Assembly (NCBI GenBank): GCA_913020155.1
Contig: CAJWBA010000003.1
Coordinates: forward strand, 1-64,000
From: an uncultured Flavobacteriales bacterium
GTDB taxonomy: Bacteria; Bacteroidota; Bacteroidia; Flavobacteriales; Flavobacteriaceae
Direction of reading: 5' to 3'
Length of the DNA stretch: 64,000 bases
Shown one piece after another: positions 16,862 to 26,901 of this stretch. Numbering within the stretch: the first letter of the stretch is position 1; every line of letters starts with the position of its first letter. The notes under the pieces are model-generated. The model saw only the letters and a list, made by a program, of their open reading frames with translations, was not told the origin of the DNA and ran no database searches. The position numbers and the translations under genes were made by a program.

Positions 16862-18721
16862 TTAGCTTGTCGATTCTGCTAAATCTAATTCTACTTTTAG
16901 ATTATTGATAATAAATTCTTGACGGTCTAGGGTATTTTTTCCCATGTAAAATTTTAACAGTTCTTCTATGGTAGTTGCTTTATCAAGCATGATAGGATCC
17001 AGTCGAATATCCTCACCAATAAAGTGTTTAAATTCATCTGGAGAAATTTCTCCTAAACCTTTAAATCGTGTTATTTCTGATTTGCCTTTCAATTTTTCAA
17101 TTGCAGCTGCTCGTTCTTGTTCTGAATAGCAATAAAAGGTTTGCTGCTTGTCGCGTACCCGAAACAATGGGGTTTGCAAAATGTATAAATGTCCTTCCTT
17201 AATTAATTCTGGGAAAAATTGAAGGAAAAAAGTAATTAATAATAAACGTATATGCATACCGTCGACATCAGCATCGGTTGCAATTACTATATTGTTGTAA
17301 CGTAAATCTGCCAAGCTCTCTTCAATGTTTAACGCTGCTTGTAACAAATTGAATTCTTCGTTTTCATAAACGATTTTTTTACTCATTCCATAGGTGTTCA
17401 AAGGCTTTCCCCGTAAGCTAAAAACAGCTTGAGTATTTACATCCCTTGATTTTGTAATAGATCCACTTGCCGAATCTCCTTCGGTAATGAAGATTGTTGA
17501 ATCAAGTCTTCTGTCTAACTTGAGGTCTCCCAAATGAATTCTACAATCTCGTAATTTTTTGTTGTGTAAACTCGCTTTTTTTGCACGATCTCGAGCAAGC
17601 TTTCTGATTCCAGATAATTCTTTTCGTTCCTTTTCTGCTTGTAAGATCTTGCGTTGAATACGTTCAGCAGTTTCAGGGTTTTTATGAAGATAATTATCCA
17701 ATTGAGTTTTCAAAAACTCATTGATATAGGAACGTACTGTAGGCATTTTTTCACCCATCTCGGAAGAACCTAGTTTCGTTTTTGTTTGGGACTCAAAAAC
17801 CGGCTCCATAACCTTGATACTTACCGCAGCAATGACTGATTTTCGAATATCAGAAGCGTCGTAATTTTTTCCGAAATATTCACGTACTGTTTTTACTAAC
17901 GCTTCCCTAAAAGCGGCAAGATGAGTTCCTCCTTGAGTTGTATTTTGTCCATTAACAAAAGAATGATACTCCTCGCTGTACTGAGTTTTACTGTGGGTTA
18001 TGGCTACTTCGATATCATCTCCTCTAAGATGGACAATGGGGTACAAAAGATCGGATTCATTGACAATATCTTCCAACAAATCCTTTAAACCATTTTCTGA
18101 AAAATATTTTTCACCATTAAAATCAATAGTCAATCCAGGGTTGAGATAGACATAGTTTTTAATCATTTTCACAATGTATTCATTGCGATAACGGAAATTT
18201 TTAAATATGGTATGATCGGGAGTAAAACTTACTTTAGTACCTTTTCGTTTGGAACTTTCAACAGCTTTAATTTCCTCAATTAGGTTTCCTGCCTCAAAGA
18301 CAGCAAACTTGGTTTGATTTTCTCGAATGGATTCAACTCTAAATTTTGAAGAAAGTGCATTTACAGCTTTTGTTCCTACTCCATTTAGACCTACTGATTT
18401 TTTAAAAGCACGGGAATCGTATTTTCCTCCAGTGTTCATTTTAGAAACTACATCAACAACTTTACCTAAGGGAATTCCACGACCATAATCTCGAACACTT
18501 ACCTCTTGATCCTTTATTTGGATTTCTATGTTTTTTCCCGCTCCCATAACAAATTCATCAATACAATTGTCAAGGACTTCTTTTAATAAAACGTAGATAC
18601 CGTCATCGGGAGAAGAACCGTCACCAAGTTTTCCAATGTACATCCCTGGACGCATGCGGATGTGTTCCTTCCAATCAAGGGAACGAATGTTATCTTCTGT
18701 GTACTGTACGTTTTGACCCAT
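16862..18721 (-). CDS. parE: DNA topoisomerase IV subunit B
   Basis: ATPase subunit of topoisomerase IV, 619 residues. The GHKL ATPase domain shows [23 protein letters not shown] and [15 protein letters not shown]. The transducer domain follows ([12 protein letters not shown] with its switch lysine). The TOPRIM domain has [10 protein letters not shown] and the DxD motif in [12 protein letters not shown]. The length and pairing with parC argue for ParE rather than GyrB. It is the first gene of the parE-parC unit; the roughly 350 bp upstream hold no gene and must contain its promoter. Confidence 0.94.
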   Translation of the reverse strand: MGQNVQYTEDNIRSLDWKEHIRMRPGMYIGKLGDGSSPDDGIYVLLKEVLDNCIDEFVMGAGKNIEIQIKDQEVSVRDYGRGIPLGKVVDVVSKMNTGGKYDSRAFKKSVGLNGVGTKAVNALSSKFRVESIRENQTKFAVFEAGNLIEEIKAVESSKRKGTKVSFTPDHTIFKNFRYRNEYIVKMIKNYVYLNPGLTIDFNGEKYFSENGLKDLLEDIVNESDLLYPIVHLRGDDIEVAITHSKTQYSEEYHSFVNGQNTTQGGTHLAAFREALVKTVREYFGKNYDASDIRKSVIAAVSIKVMEPVFESQTKTKLGSSEMGEKMPTVRSYINEFLKTQLDNYLHKNPETAERIQRKILQAEKERKELSGIRKLARDRAKKASLHNKKLRDCRIHLGDLKLDRRLDSTIFITEGDSASGSITKSRDVNTQAVFSLRGKPLNTYGMSKKIVYENEEFNLLQAALNIEESLADLRYNNIVIATDADVDGMHIRLLLITFFLQFFPELIKEGHLYILQTPLFRVRDKQQTFYCYSEQERAAAIEKLKGKSEITRFKGLGEISPDEFKHFIGEDIRLDPIMLDKATTIEELLKFYMGKNTLDRQEFIINNLKVELDLAESTS

Positions 18722-19074
18722 AATAAAAAATCTAATTTAGTTGTTCCGAGCAAAAACCGTGGACTAAAACCTTGAAAGTAATCAACAACTTCCGTTTAAA
18801 ACTATTAAATGGTTGTATCCCAATGGGTTTTTAAAATAAAACTTGAAAAATCAAATGTTTTAATTGATCTTCACGTTGAAGAACATTTATAGTTAATAAT
18901 TCAACACTTATCTTTTTCATAGACTTAATTGTGAAGATGAAAATTATATCAATATTATTTTTTGAAATAAAAAAAATATCTAAAAAAGATTCATCAAGCT
19001 ATTAATTGTTTTTTCATGAGACCCTTAAACATAACTTTTGGGTTGACAAATAAAATCAAAGTGAAAACTTTCTG
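18722..19074. other. AT-rich intergenic region upstream of parE
   Basis: About 350 bp with no supportable gene. The only frames are very short, for example 22 codons starting with MKIISILFF. On the minus strand a TTTTTG followed after 16 nt by TAGATTTT, close to the parE start, is a possible weak promoter. The rest looks like noncoding debris between parE and the pseudogene on its left-to-right side. Confidence 0.4.
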
Positions 19075-20068
19075 TTAGCTCTCCCTTTTAATAGCTTTTA
19101 CTATTTTTTTATAAACGGACTCAGTTATTGACCTTGAGTTTCAACTTGTATTTATAAATAGGATAACAACCGCATCAATATCCTCATGATATCTTGCAAT
19201 ACTAAAATAACCAGGTAATAATCCGGTATGTTCATGTTTATAAATTAAAGAATATATTTCCTGTTCTTTATTATTTAGTAGTGATCAATCAATCAATAAT
19301 CTTAAAAAAAAACACCTACTTCTTTGATGGTAAGAATCATTGAACCTCAAGGGACAATATAGTCATTTTGCTTTACATCCATTTCCCACCCAATACGATA
19401 ACCACTAGTCAAATCATCTAAATTTATTTCACTGAGTAGACCGTAAGTGTCGTTTAACTCAAGTGGAATTGGGATTTCTTCTTTAATATATTGGTGATGA
19501 CTATGACCTTAAGTTCTATCAAGTATTTCTCCTGCAAGCAAGTAATTAGTATTTTAATACTTATATTTTTTATTTGGTTTAAAATCTGCAGGCATATCTA
19601 ATACCAGTTCAAGAGTTTTCCTTGTGCTTTTTTGAGTTTTACCCCAAGGATAATTATATTCTTCATCAGTAAAATTAGGTATACCGCTTCGATGTTTTTA
19701 ACATAATTTTGAGTGTAATTGTTTCTGTATTTACAATTCTACCATCAATATCAGGTAAATATTCAGAAAGTGTTTTATCTATCGAAAGACTGACTTCAGA
19801 GACAATTTTGACGTGGCAGCAGCAATATAAAGTTTACTAATACTTGCAATCTTAAACAAAGAGTATGGGTCTGCTGGAATTTTATCTTCTCTATTTTTCC
19901 ACACTGCTCTATAATGCTTTGAATCATCATCCTTATCAATATAAACAATTATTCCATCAAATTATTAATTACACCATTTTCAAGCTCTAATTGAAAACTG
20001 TTTTAATCATTTATTTGTGAGCAGCCTGCTCCATAAAATGTAAGGAGGATTAATAGTAATAATTTCAT
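19075..20068 (-). pseudogene. Decayed serine beta-lactamase-family (class C-like) lipoprotein gene
   Basis: The minus strand decodes, across frames, as a penicillin-binding-protein/beta-lactamase-like serine hydrolase. It starts at the ATG at 20068 with a lipoprotein signal (MKLLLLILLTFYGAGCSQIND, then a stop). The SxxK motif is in FKIASISKLYIAAA (about 19831-19852), followed by HRSGIPNFTDEEYNYPWG. The YxN region reads KYKY-stop-NTNYLLAGEILD, with TAA where family members have a Ser codon. The end reads HTGLLPGYFSIARYHEDIDAVVIL, then KIVKAIKRES and a stop at 19075. At least four in-frame stops and several frame shifts are present. Such enzymes hydrolyse D-peptides or esters as often as antibiotics, so no resistance role should be read into it. 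Confidence 0.82.
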
Positions 20069-20293
20069 TTTATTATTACAGTTTAATTTATTTCTTATTC
20101 AATCCATTTCAAGATAGTCATCATAGCTGATAAATTGATGATTAAGTGAACAATAATTGAGGTAAGAGAACCGAATCTCCGTGAACTAAAATGAATACCC
20201 CATCAAATAGGGGGAGGTTTCTTGTAACTGAGAAAATATTTTTTCCCTAAACCCTAATCGGACTGATTTTTATATCGAATCCAATTTATCTCC

Positions 20294-20449
20294 ATGGAAA
20301 TTGATTACATAAAAACCCAACGCATGGAATATTTAGACAAAATAATTAATATAAGATTAAAGCCTTCATATAAAGAGAAATTAATTGCTAAAGCAAATGA
20401 AGATAATCTGTCTGTTTCAGCTTATTGCCGAGTATTATCTGCTTTTTAA
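20294..20449 (+). CDS. 51-residue ribbon-helix-helix-like protein (possible)
   Basis: An intact 51-codon frame on the plus strand. Its second half ([20 protein letters not shown] then [11 protein letters not shown]) follows the beta-helix-helix pattern of ribbon-helix-helix DNA-binding proteins, as in MobC or antitoxin N termini. It overlaps the 3' end of purC by 15 bp, tail to tail. There is no partner gene, relaxase or toxin nearby. It may be the leftover start of a mobilisation or antitoxin gene, or a real small protein. The 220 bp upstream, back to the beta-lactamase pseudogene, contain nothing else recognisable. Confidence 0.4.
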   Translation: MEIDYIKTQRMEYLDKIINIRLKPSYKEKLIAKANEDNLSVSAYCRVLSAF

Positions 20450-21382
20450 ATAAGTCAGAATGTTCTGTTTAATTCGGTTTTCGATTGAAGATACATCACC
20501 CTTAACAAATTTATTTCCAGTAATGTGTTCATACAACTCTATGTAACGATCCGAAACTTTCTCAATGTAATCCTCACTCATTTCTGGGATTTGTTGCCCC
20601 TCAAGGCCCTGAAAACCCCTTGAAATAAGCCATTGTCTAACAAATTCTTTTGAAAGTTGTTTTTGAGACTCCCCTATTGCTTGACGTTCAGCATATCCAT
20701 CTTCGTAGAAATATCGTGAAGAATCTGGAGTATGAATCTCATCGATCAATACAATCATTCCATCGAATGTTTTTCCAAATTCATATTTGGTATCTACCAG
20801 AATTAGATCTTTATCTTTAGCGAGTTGCGAACCTCGCTCAAATAAAGCTCTAGTGTACTTCTCCAAAACAGCATAATCGTTTTCCGAAACAATCCCTTGC
20901 TTAATAATTTCTTTTCTTGAAATATCTTCATCATGCCCCTCCTCTGCCTTGATTGCAGGAGTAATGATAGGAGAAGGAAAACGATCATTTTCTATCATTC
21001 CATCAGGCATCGGTACTCCACAGAGAATTCTTTTCCCGAGTTTGTACTCACGAGCAGCATGACCAGATAGGTATCCACGAATAACCATTTCAATTTTGAA
21101 GGGTTCACACCGTTTTCCAATCGCCACCGATGGATCTGGGGTTGCTTCAAGCCAGTTAGGAACAATATCCTTTGTAGCCTCCATCATATAGGTAGCTATC
21201 TGATTCAAAATTTGACCTTTAAAAGGAATCCCTTTGGGCATAACTACATCAAATGCAGAAAGTTTATCTGTGGCTATCATTACGATCAAATCGTTTTCAA
21301 GACTAATTACCTCTCGAACCTTACCCGTATACTTGGATTGTTGTCCAGGTAGTGAAAACGATGATGCTAATAGTGTATTCAT
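20435..21382 (-). CDS. purC: Phosphoribosylaminoimidazole-succinocarboxamide synthase
   Basis: SAICAR synthase of purine biosynthesis: joins CAIR and aspartate using ATP. The 315 residues match the longer bacterial/eukaryotic-type enzyme. Visible segments are [32 protein letters not shown], the nucleotide-binding [17 protein letters not shown], and [13 protein letters not shown] with [12 protein letters not shown]. It starts 9 bp after the phoH stop and is probably co-transcribed with phoH. The start agrees with the family N terminus. Confidence 0.96.
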   Translation of the reverse strand: MNTLLASSFSLPGQQSKYTGKVREVISLENDLIVMIATDKLSAFDVVMPKGIPFKGQILNQIATYMMEATKDIVPNWLEATPDPSVAIGKRCEPFKIEMVIRGYLSGHAAREYKLGKRILCGVPMPDGMIENDRFPSPIITPAIKAEEGHDEDISRKEIIKQGIVSENDYAVLEKYTRALFERGSQLAKDKDLILVDTKYEFGKTFDGMIVLIDEIHTPDSSRYFYEDGYAERQAIGESQKQLSKEFVRQWLISRGFQGLEGQQIPEMSEDYIEKVSDRYIELYEHITGNKFVKGDVSSIENRIKQNILTYLKSR

Positions 21383-21391
21383 ATTTTGAAA

Positions 21392-22345
21392 TTAATTTTG
21401 ATGCTCTATGTTTTTGTATGCTTCTATTACTTTTTTCACCAATCGATGTCTAATAACGTCCTTATCGTCCAAGTAAATCATTCCAATTCCAGGAGATTCG
21501 TTCAATATCAGCAAGGCTTCTTTCAATCCAGAAATCTTTCTACGGGGCAAATCAATCTGACCCGGATCACCCGTAATAATGAATTTAGCATGAGCACCCA
21601 TTCGAGTTAAAAACATTTTCATTTGAGCATGAGTAGTATTTTGAGCTTCATCTAAAATTACAAATGCATGATCCAGAGTTCTCCCTCTCATAAAAGCCAA
21701 AGGAGCGATCTGAATCGTCCCTTTATCTATGTATGAATTAAGTCGCTCGGTAGGAATCATATCCCGAAGCGCATCGAACAGAGGTTGCATGTAGGGATCA
21801 AGTTTCTCTTTCATATCTCCAGGAAGAAATCCTAAATTCTCACCAGCTTCTACTGCAGGGCGAGTAAGAATAATACGTTTGACTTGTTTTTCTTTTAAAG
21901 CTTTAACCGCAAGAGCGACTGAAGTGTAGGTTTTTCCAGTTCCTGCTGGGCCAACTGCAAAAAGCATATCATTTTTTTGGCTGGCTAAAACTAAACGCTG
22001 TTGGTTAATCGTTTTGGCTTTGATCACCTTTCCACTAACTCCATGAATAATAAAAGAGTCTTTATCGTCGACAGCTTCAAAATCTTGTGCTGGATCAGCT
22101 GTCAGAATTTGTTTTAGTATTATTTGATCCAGCATATTGAATTTTCGGAAATGAGAAACCAGCATACCAATGCGTTTCTCAAATTCATCTAATATTACCT
22201 CTTCACCAAAAGCTTTTAATGTATTTCCTCTGGCAACAATTTTAAGTTTTGGAAAATAATTTCTTAGTAGTTCAATGTTTGTGTTTTGATCACCAAAAAA
22301 CTCTCTTGGGTTCACTTCCTTTAGCTCAATTTCTATTTCATTCAA
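21392..22345 (-). CDS. phoH: PhoH-like ATPase / RNA-associated NTPase
   Basis: A cytosolic P-loop protein of the PhoH family, implicated in RNA metabolism. The 317 residues comprise an N-terminal KH-like region (IVARGNTLKAFGEEVILDEF) and a PhoH ATPase domain with Walker A GPAGTGKTYTS, Walker B FVILDEAQNT and the sensor ITGDPGQIDLP. It heads a phoH-purC unit and is divergent from the DUF62-gldF-gldG-dnaN unit, separated by 100 bp that must hold both promoters. Confidence 0.95.
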   Translation of the reverse strand: MNEIEIELKEVNPREFFGDQNTNIELLRNYFPKLKIVARGNTLKAFGEEVILDEFEKRIGMLVSHFRKFNMLDQIILKQILTADPAQDFEAVDDKDSFIIHGVSGKVIKAKTINQQRLVLASQKNDMLFAVGPAGTGKTYTSVALAVKALKEKQVKRIILTRPAVEAGENLGFLPGDMKEKLDPYMQPLFDALRDMIPTERLNSYIDKGTIQIAPLAFMRGRTLDHAFVILDEAQNTTHAQMKMFLTRMGAHAKFIITGDPGQIDLPRRKISGLKEALLILNESPGIGMIYLDDKDVIRHRLVKKVIEAYKNIEHQN

Positions 22346-22445
22346 AACCCTGCTGTTTTAAGGTTATTTAATTTAAGGATTTGTAAGTTTGTATTTCAAA
22401 ATTACAGTTTTAGTTTAAATAACTTTTAAAATATATAATATCTTT

Positions 22446-23276
22446 ATGTCTTTAGTAAGCCTGACGACCGATTTTGGACTTAAAGATTATTTTGTGGCAG
22501 CAATTAAAGCTGAATTGCACCAAGAAATTGAGGGAGTTAATATTATTGATGTTTCTCACCAAATAAATCCGTTCAATCATACTGAGGCTGCATATGTTCT
22601 CAAAAACGCTTATTCTGCTTTTCCGAAGGGAAGCATTCACATTATTGGAGTTGATTCTGAATACACCCCAGAAAACGTTCACATTGTTATGTTTTTAGAG
22701 GGGCATTATTTTATTGGTGCAAATAACGGTATTTTATCACTAATAAAAGAAGAGCGGATACCAGAAAAAATTGTAGAAATTAATATTCACGAAAACATTG
22801 TTTCATCATTCCCAGTTCTGGATGTTTTTGTAAAAGTTGCAGGACATATTGCACGAAAGGGAAGTCTCGATATCATTGGTAAAAACATCAATCAAATCAA
22901 AGAAGTAACCGATGTTAAACCAGTAATTAATACTGCAGAGGATCAAATTCTTGGAAGTGTTATTTACATTGATAATTTTGGAAATGTGGTTACTAACATT
23001 AATCGAAATGTATTTTTAGAATATCAAAGAGGCCGAGATTACAAAGTTCTCACCAAAAGTGTAAAGCTTCATTCTATTTACAACTCCTACACCGAAGCAA
23101 TAAATTTTTCAATCCCCAAGGAAAACAGAGAGGAAGACGGAAAAAAAATTGCCTTATTCAATACTGCAGGACAACTTGAGTTATCTATTTACAAAAGTAA
23201 TCCGCAAACTGTAGGAAGTGCGCATAGTTTATTTGGATTAGAGTTTCGTGATAACATAACCATTAAATTCGAATAA
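22446..23276 (+). CDS. DUF62 family S-adenosyl-L-methionine hydrolase (adenosine-forming)
   Basis: The 276-residue protein belongs to the DUF62 family (SAM hydroxide adenosyltransferase), which cleaves SAM to adenosine and methionine with water. The N-terminal segment SLTTDFGLKDYFVAAIKAEL with its catalytic Asp, INPFNHTEAAYVL, and the later VIYIDNFGNVVTNI are family hallmarks. Databases often name it SAM-dependent chlorinase/fluorinase, but true halogenases are rare specialised members and nothing here supports halide use. It lies 1 bp before gldF, an arrangement I recall from other flavobacteria, so it is probably co-transcribed with the gliding genes. Confidence 0.88.
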   Translation: MSLVSLTTDFGLKDYFVAAIKAELHQEIEGVNIIDVSHQINPFNHTEAAYVLKNAYSAFPKGSIHIIGVDSEYTPENVHIVMFLEGHYFIGANNGILSLIKEERIPEKIVEINIHENIVSSFPVLDVFVKVAGHIARKGSLDIIGKNINQIKEVTDVKPVINTAEDQILGSVIYIDNFGNVVTNINRNVFLEYQRGRDYKVLTKSVKLHSIYNSYTEAINFSIPKENREEDGKKIALFNTAGQLELSIYKSNPQTVGSAHSLFGLEFRDNITIKFE

Positions 23277-23277
23277 A

Positions 23278-24009
23278 ATGCTCGCAATAGCCAAAAGAGA
23301 AATTCTATCCTTTTTCACCACCCCAATGGGTTACATTATTTTGGCTGTTTTCTTTACTTTAAATGGATTATTCTTCTGGGTTTTTTCTAATGATTTCAAT
23401 TTGATAGGATCGGGTTTTGCGGATTTAAACTTGTATTATGAACTGATGCCGTGGCTATTTTTATTTCTTATTCCAGCAATTGGAATGAAAAGCTTAGCTG
23501 AAGAAATAAAGCTGGGAACCATTGGTCTTTTGATGGCAAAACCTATTTCTTTATGGGAACTCATTTTGGGAAAATTATTTGGGCTTCTTTTTCTAATTCT
23601 TTCAAGTCTATTATTGAGTTTTGTGTATGTATTAGCAATTCTTCAGCTAAAGCTGGATCAGGATGTATTTGATTGGGGAGCTTTCAACGGTTCTTTTTTG
23701 GGCTCACTATTTTTAGCTGGAGTTTTTTGTAGCATTACCCTATGGTGTTCTTCATTGGCTAAGAATCAGGTAGTTGCTTTTTTGTTATCTATACTTTTTT
23801 GCCTTCTCCATTTTTATGGATGGGGAGAGCTTGCTCTCTATTTTTCTGATAACCGTATTTATGGTTTTTTTAATTCAATTGGCATTCAATCCCATTACAA
23901 TCAAATGAGTAAAGGTGTTTTCGCAAGTTCAGACATCACTTACTTTTTGGGTCAGATGTTCATGTTTAATTATCTCTCTGTTTTTCAACTTAAAAAAATC
24001 AAACAATAA
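23278..24009 (+). CDS. gldF: Gliding motility ABC transporter permease GldF
   Basis: Inner-membrane permease of the GldA-GldF-GldG ABC transporter, needed for gliding in Flavobacterium johnsoniae but absent from some gliders. The 243 residues form about six hydrophobic helices, with the opening MLAIAKREILSFFTTPMGYI and the loop GMKSLAEEIKLGTIGLLMAKPI typical of ABC-2 type permeases. It overlaps gldG by one base. The ATPase gldA is not in this window, which is usual because it is generally encoded elsewhere. Confidence 0.93.
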   Translation: MLAIAKREILSFFTTPMGYIILAVFFTLNGLFFWVFSNDFNLIGSGFADLNLYYELMPWLFLFLIPAIGMKSLAEEIKLGTIGLLMAKPISLWELILGKLFGLLFLILSSLLLSFVYVLAILQLKLDQDVFDWGAFNGSFLGSLFLAGVFCSITLWCSSLAKNQVVAFLLSILFCLLHFYGWGELALYFSDNRIYGFFNSIGIQSHYNQMSKGVFASSDITYFLGQMFMFNYLSVFQLKKIKQ

Positions 24010-25670
24010 TGTTCAGAACTGGTTTTTTAAGAATTCTGTTTGTTTTTTTTGGCGTATTACTAATTCAAATATTGGCTTCACAATTTAGTCACCGTTGGGA
24101 TCTTACCTCTGATAAAAGATATTCCCTGTCTTCCGAAAGTGTAGCTTTTATAAAACCCATTGAAAAACCCATCCGCATTGACGTATTTTTAAATGGAAAA
24201 CTTCCACAAGAATACCAACGGTTGCGTTCAGAAACAGAAATACTATTGCAGAGTGTAGTTGCTCAAAATGATCGTTTTTATTTTGAGTTTATTGATCCAT
24301 ACAAAGGTACTACAAACGCTGAGCAATTAATGGATGAAATGAGCCAATACGGTTTGTTTCCCGAATTGGTTGTTGAGAATTCAAATCAAGTCACCGAGCA
24401 ATCCTACGTTTTCCCTTGGATGCTATTGAATTATGAAAATCGAACCGTTCGAGTTTCTTTACTTCAAAAAAATCTGGGCGACCAATCGGATCAACTTATT
24501 CTACAATCCATTCAACAATTAGAGTTTGTATTGATGGATGGAATCCATCAAGTTTTATTGGAAGAAAAAAAGAAAATAGCTGTTTTAAAATCTCACAGTA
24601 CCAGCGAGGATGTTTTAATCGCTAGTTTTTTACAGGGTTTACTCCCCTACTACAATTTAGCATCCTTTGATTTGAAAGCTTTCCCAAAGACCCCAAAAAA
24701 AACTTTAGAAAATTTAATTCGATTTGATTTACTGTTGGTTTCAAATCCAAAAGAATCTTTTACTAATACAGAAAAATTTATCCTCGACCAGTTCACGCAA
24801 CAAGGAGGAAGCACTATGTTCCTGATAGATCCTGTGAATATCCAAAAAGACAGCTTGTACAATTTGTCGGGTACAACAGTGAGTTATGGGAATCCCTTGG
24901 AGCTTGATGATCTGTTTTTTAAGTATGGATTTAGGATGCGTCAAGAGCTCGTAAAGGACTTCTACAGTGCACCAATAGTATTGGCTCGAGGAAGTCAGAA
25001 CAATTCTCAATACTTGCCCTATCCATGGCCATACAACCCAATGGCGGCACCAGATCAAAATAATCCCATAGGATCTGCTGTAGGAAATATACTTTTTCAG
25101 TTTGCAAGCCCAATTGACACTCTAAAAAATAATCTAAAAATAACTATGCTCATAAATTCATCCCCTCTTTCCAAAATCGAAGGAATTCCCTCAATTATTG
25201 AATTAAAAACTGCAACAAAACCTATAAAACCATCTGTTTTTACAGATTCAGCCCAAACTCTAGGTCTTACTCTTGAAGGAAAATTCAATTCACTTTACAC
25301 CAACCGGATACATCCATTTGAATGGAAGACAAAAGAAATTAAAAATGCTCGAATTGCTGTTTTTGGAGACGGAAATCTGATCGAAAACCAAATTGATAAA
25401 GGAAAACCTTTAGAATTGGGTTATGATAAGTGGACTAATAATTTCTATTCAAACAAACAATTTTTCAAAAATATAACCCACTACTTAATCAGAGAAGACA
25501 ATTTACTCAATTTACGTTCCCGAGAAATTAAAATAGCACTGCTGGATTCAGAAAAAGTGAATTCAAAAGGTGCTTTCTGGACCTATTTTAATGTGTTTAC
25601 TCCCCTAGTATTTTTATTTGTTATTGGATTATTTTTCAATTGGTTCAGGAACAAAAGTTATCGCCAATAA
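24009..25670 (+). CDS. gldG: Gliding motility-associated ABC transporter component GldG
   Basis: A 553-residue partner of GldF. It has an N-terminal membrane helix (residues 5-22, RILFVFFGVLLIQIL), a large periplasmic ABC-type substrate-binding-like domain (IEKPIRIDVFLNGKLPQEYQ onward) and a C-terminal membrane helix (VFTPLVFLFVIGLFFNWF). This topology and the motif RWDLTSDKRYSLS-like start are specific to GldG. Translation is coupled to gldF through the one-base overlap. dnaN follows 66 bp later. Confidence 0.93.
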   Translation: MFRTGFLRILFVFFGVLLIQILASQFSHRWDLTSDKRYSLSSESVAFIKPIEKPIRIDVFLNGKLPQEYQRLRSETEILLQSVVAQNDRFYFEFIDPYKGTTNAEQLMDEMSQYGLFPELVVENSNQVTEQSYVFPWMLLNYENRTVRVSLLQKNLGDQSDQLILQSIQQLEFVLMDGIHQVLLEEKKKIAVLKSHSTSEDVLIASFLQGLLPYYNLASFDLKAFPKTPKKTLENLIRFDLLLVSNPKESFTNTEKFILDQFTQQGGSTMFLIDPVNIQKDSLYNLSGTTVSYGNPLELDDLFFKYGFRMRQELVKDFYSAPIVLARGSQNNSQYLPYPWPYNPMAAPDQNNPIGSAVGNILFQFASPIDTLKNNLKITMLINSSPLSKIEGIPSIIELKTATKPIKPSVFTDSAQTLGLTLEGKFNSLYTNRIHPFEWKTKEIKNARIAVFGDGNLIENQIDKGKPLELGYDKWTNNFYSNKQFFKNITHYLIREDNLLNLRSREIKIALLDSEKVNSKGAFWTYFNVFTPLVFLFVIGLFFNWFRNKSYRQ

Positions 25671-25736
25671 CTGTTGATAAGTTTCTTTCGGAATTAGAAG
25701 CATTTCAAATATCTTTGAAAAAACCAAATCCCGTAA

Positions 25737-26855
25737 ATGAAATTTATTGTATCAAGCAATCAACTGCTAAAGCAACTTCAAACTCTAGGTGGAGTTATTA
25801 ATAATTCGAATACCCTACCCATATTAGACAACTTTTTATTTGAACTTCAAACCGATCGTTTAACCCTTACTGCATCTGATCTTGAAACAAGTATGTCTTC
25901 AAGTATTGCCGTAGAATCGGATACCAGTGGAACAATAGCACTCCCGGCTCGATTATTATTGGATACGTTGAAAACTTTTCCAGAACAACCGCTAACTTTT
26001 ATGGTATTGGAAAATAATACTCTCGAAATCAGTGCCAATAACGGTAAGTATGCACTAGCGTTCGTCCCTGGAGAGGAATTTCCAAAGGCAGTCCACCTAA
26101 AAGATCCAAGTAAAACAATAATAATAGCTGACGTATTAGCTACTGCAATTAATTCAACATTGTTTGCTTCTGGAAACGATGATCTAAGACCAGTTATGAG
26201 TGGAGTGTTTTTCCAATTCTCAACAGAATCATTGACTTTCGTTGCAACTGATGCACATAAACTCGTAAAATACACCCGGACAGATCTCAAAGCTGATGCA
26301 ACAGCTGAGTTTATCATGCCTAAAAAGGTGCTTCAAATTTTGAAAGGAATTTTGCAAGGAAGCGAAGAAAATATTAGCATTGAATACAATGAAACCAATG
26401 CACAATTTTCTTTTGGAAGTACCTCACTGAGTTGTCGCTTAATCGAAGGTAAATATCCAAATTATGAGGCAGTCATTCCAAAGGAAAACCCCAATGTAAT
26501 GACTATTTCTCGTGAACCTTTTCTGAATTCATTGAGAAGAGTTAGTATTTTTTCTAACAAAACTACCCACCAAATTCGTCTCAAAATAGCTGGAGCAGAA
26601 CTCAATATTTCAGCAGAAGACTTTGACTTTAGTAACAAAGCTGAAGAGCGTCTAAATTGTCAATATCAAGGAGATGATTTACAAATTGGTTTTAACTCAA
26701 GATTCATTATCGAAATGCTCAACAATCTAACTGTTGGGGAAGTTTCTCTTGCAATGTCATTACCCAATAGAGCAGGAATAATAACTCCCATAAATGGAAC
26801 TGAGGAAGGAGAAAATATCACAATGCTTGTGATGCCAGTGATGTTAAACGAGTAA
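25737..26855 (+). CDS. dnaN: DNA polymerase III subunit beta (sliding clamp)
   Basis: The ring that tethers DNA polymerase III to DNA. The 372 residues cover three clamp domains (about 1-120, 128-245, 247-372). Features are FIVSSNQLLKQLQTLGGVI, the segment VATDAHKLVKY and the C-terminal VMPVMLNE corresponding to the classical VMPMRL end. Unlike many bacteria it is not beside dnaA or an origin; it follows gldG by 66 bp. No origin-like cluster of DnaA boxes was seen here. It ends convergently with the downstream PLP enzyme gene. Confidence 0.96.
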   Translation: MKFIVSSNQLLKQLQTLGGVINNSNTLPILDNFLFELQTDRLTLTASDLETSMSSSIAVESDTSGTIALPARLLLDTLKTFPEQPLTFMVLENNTLEISANNGKYALAFVPGEEFPKAVHLKDPSKTIIIADVLATAINSTLFASGNDDLRPVMSGVFFQFSTESLTFVATDAHKLVKYTRTDLKADATAEFIMPKKVLQILKGILQGSEENISIEYNETNAQFSFGSTSLSCRLIEGKYPNYEAVIPKENPNVMTISREPFLNSLRRVSIFSNKTTHQIRLKIAGAELNISAEDFDFSNKAEERLNCQYQGDDLQIGFNSRFIIEMLNNLTVGEVSLAMSLPNRAGIITPINGTEEGENITMLVMPVMLNE

Positions 26856-26901
26856 GTAAATAAAATTATAGTGTTTTGTTGGGTTTGAAACAAATCTGTT
26901 T

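Noticed and set aside
14259..18721. DNA gyrase genes gyrA and gyrB
   Set aside because: No canonical GyrA box, short B subunit and tight B-A order fit topoisomerase IV better.
22446..23276. Possible fluorinase or chlorinase
   Set aside because: The family is DUF62, where almost all members are SAM hydrolases. I saw no halogenase-specific insert or halide biosynthesis neighbours, so the halogenase name is not supported.
25737..26855. Replication origin next to dnaN
   Set aside because: No dnaA, no cluster of DnaA boxes and no long noncoding AT-rich region is adjacent.
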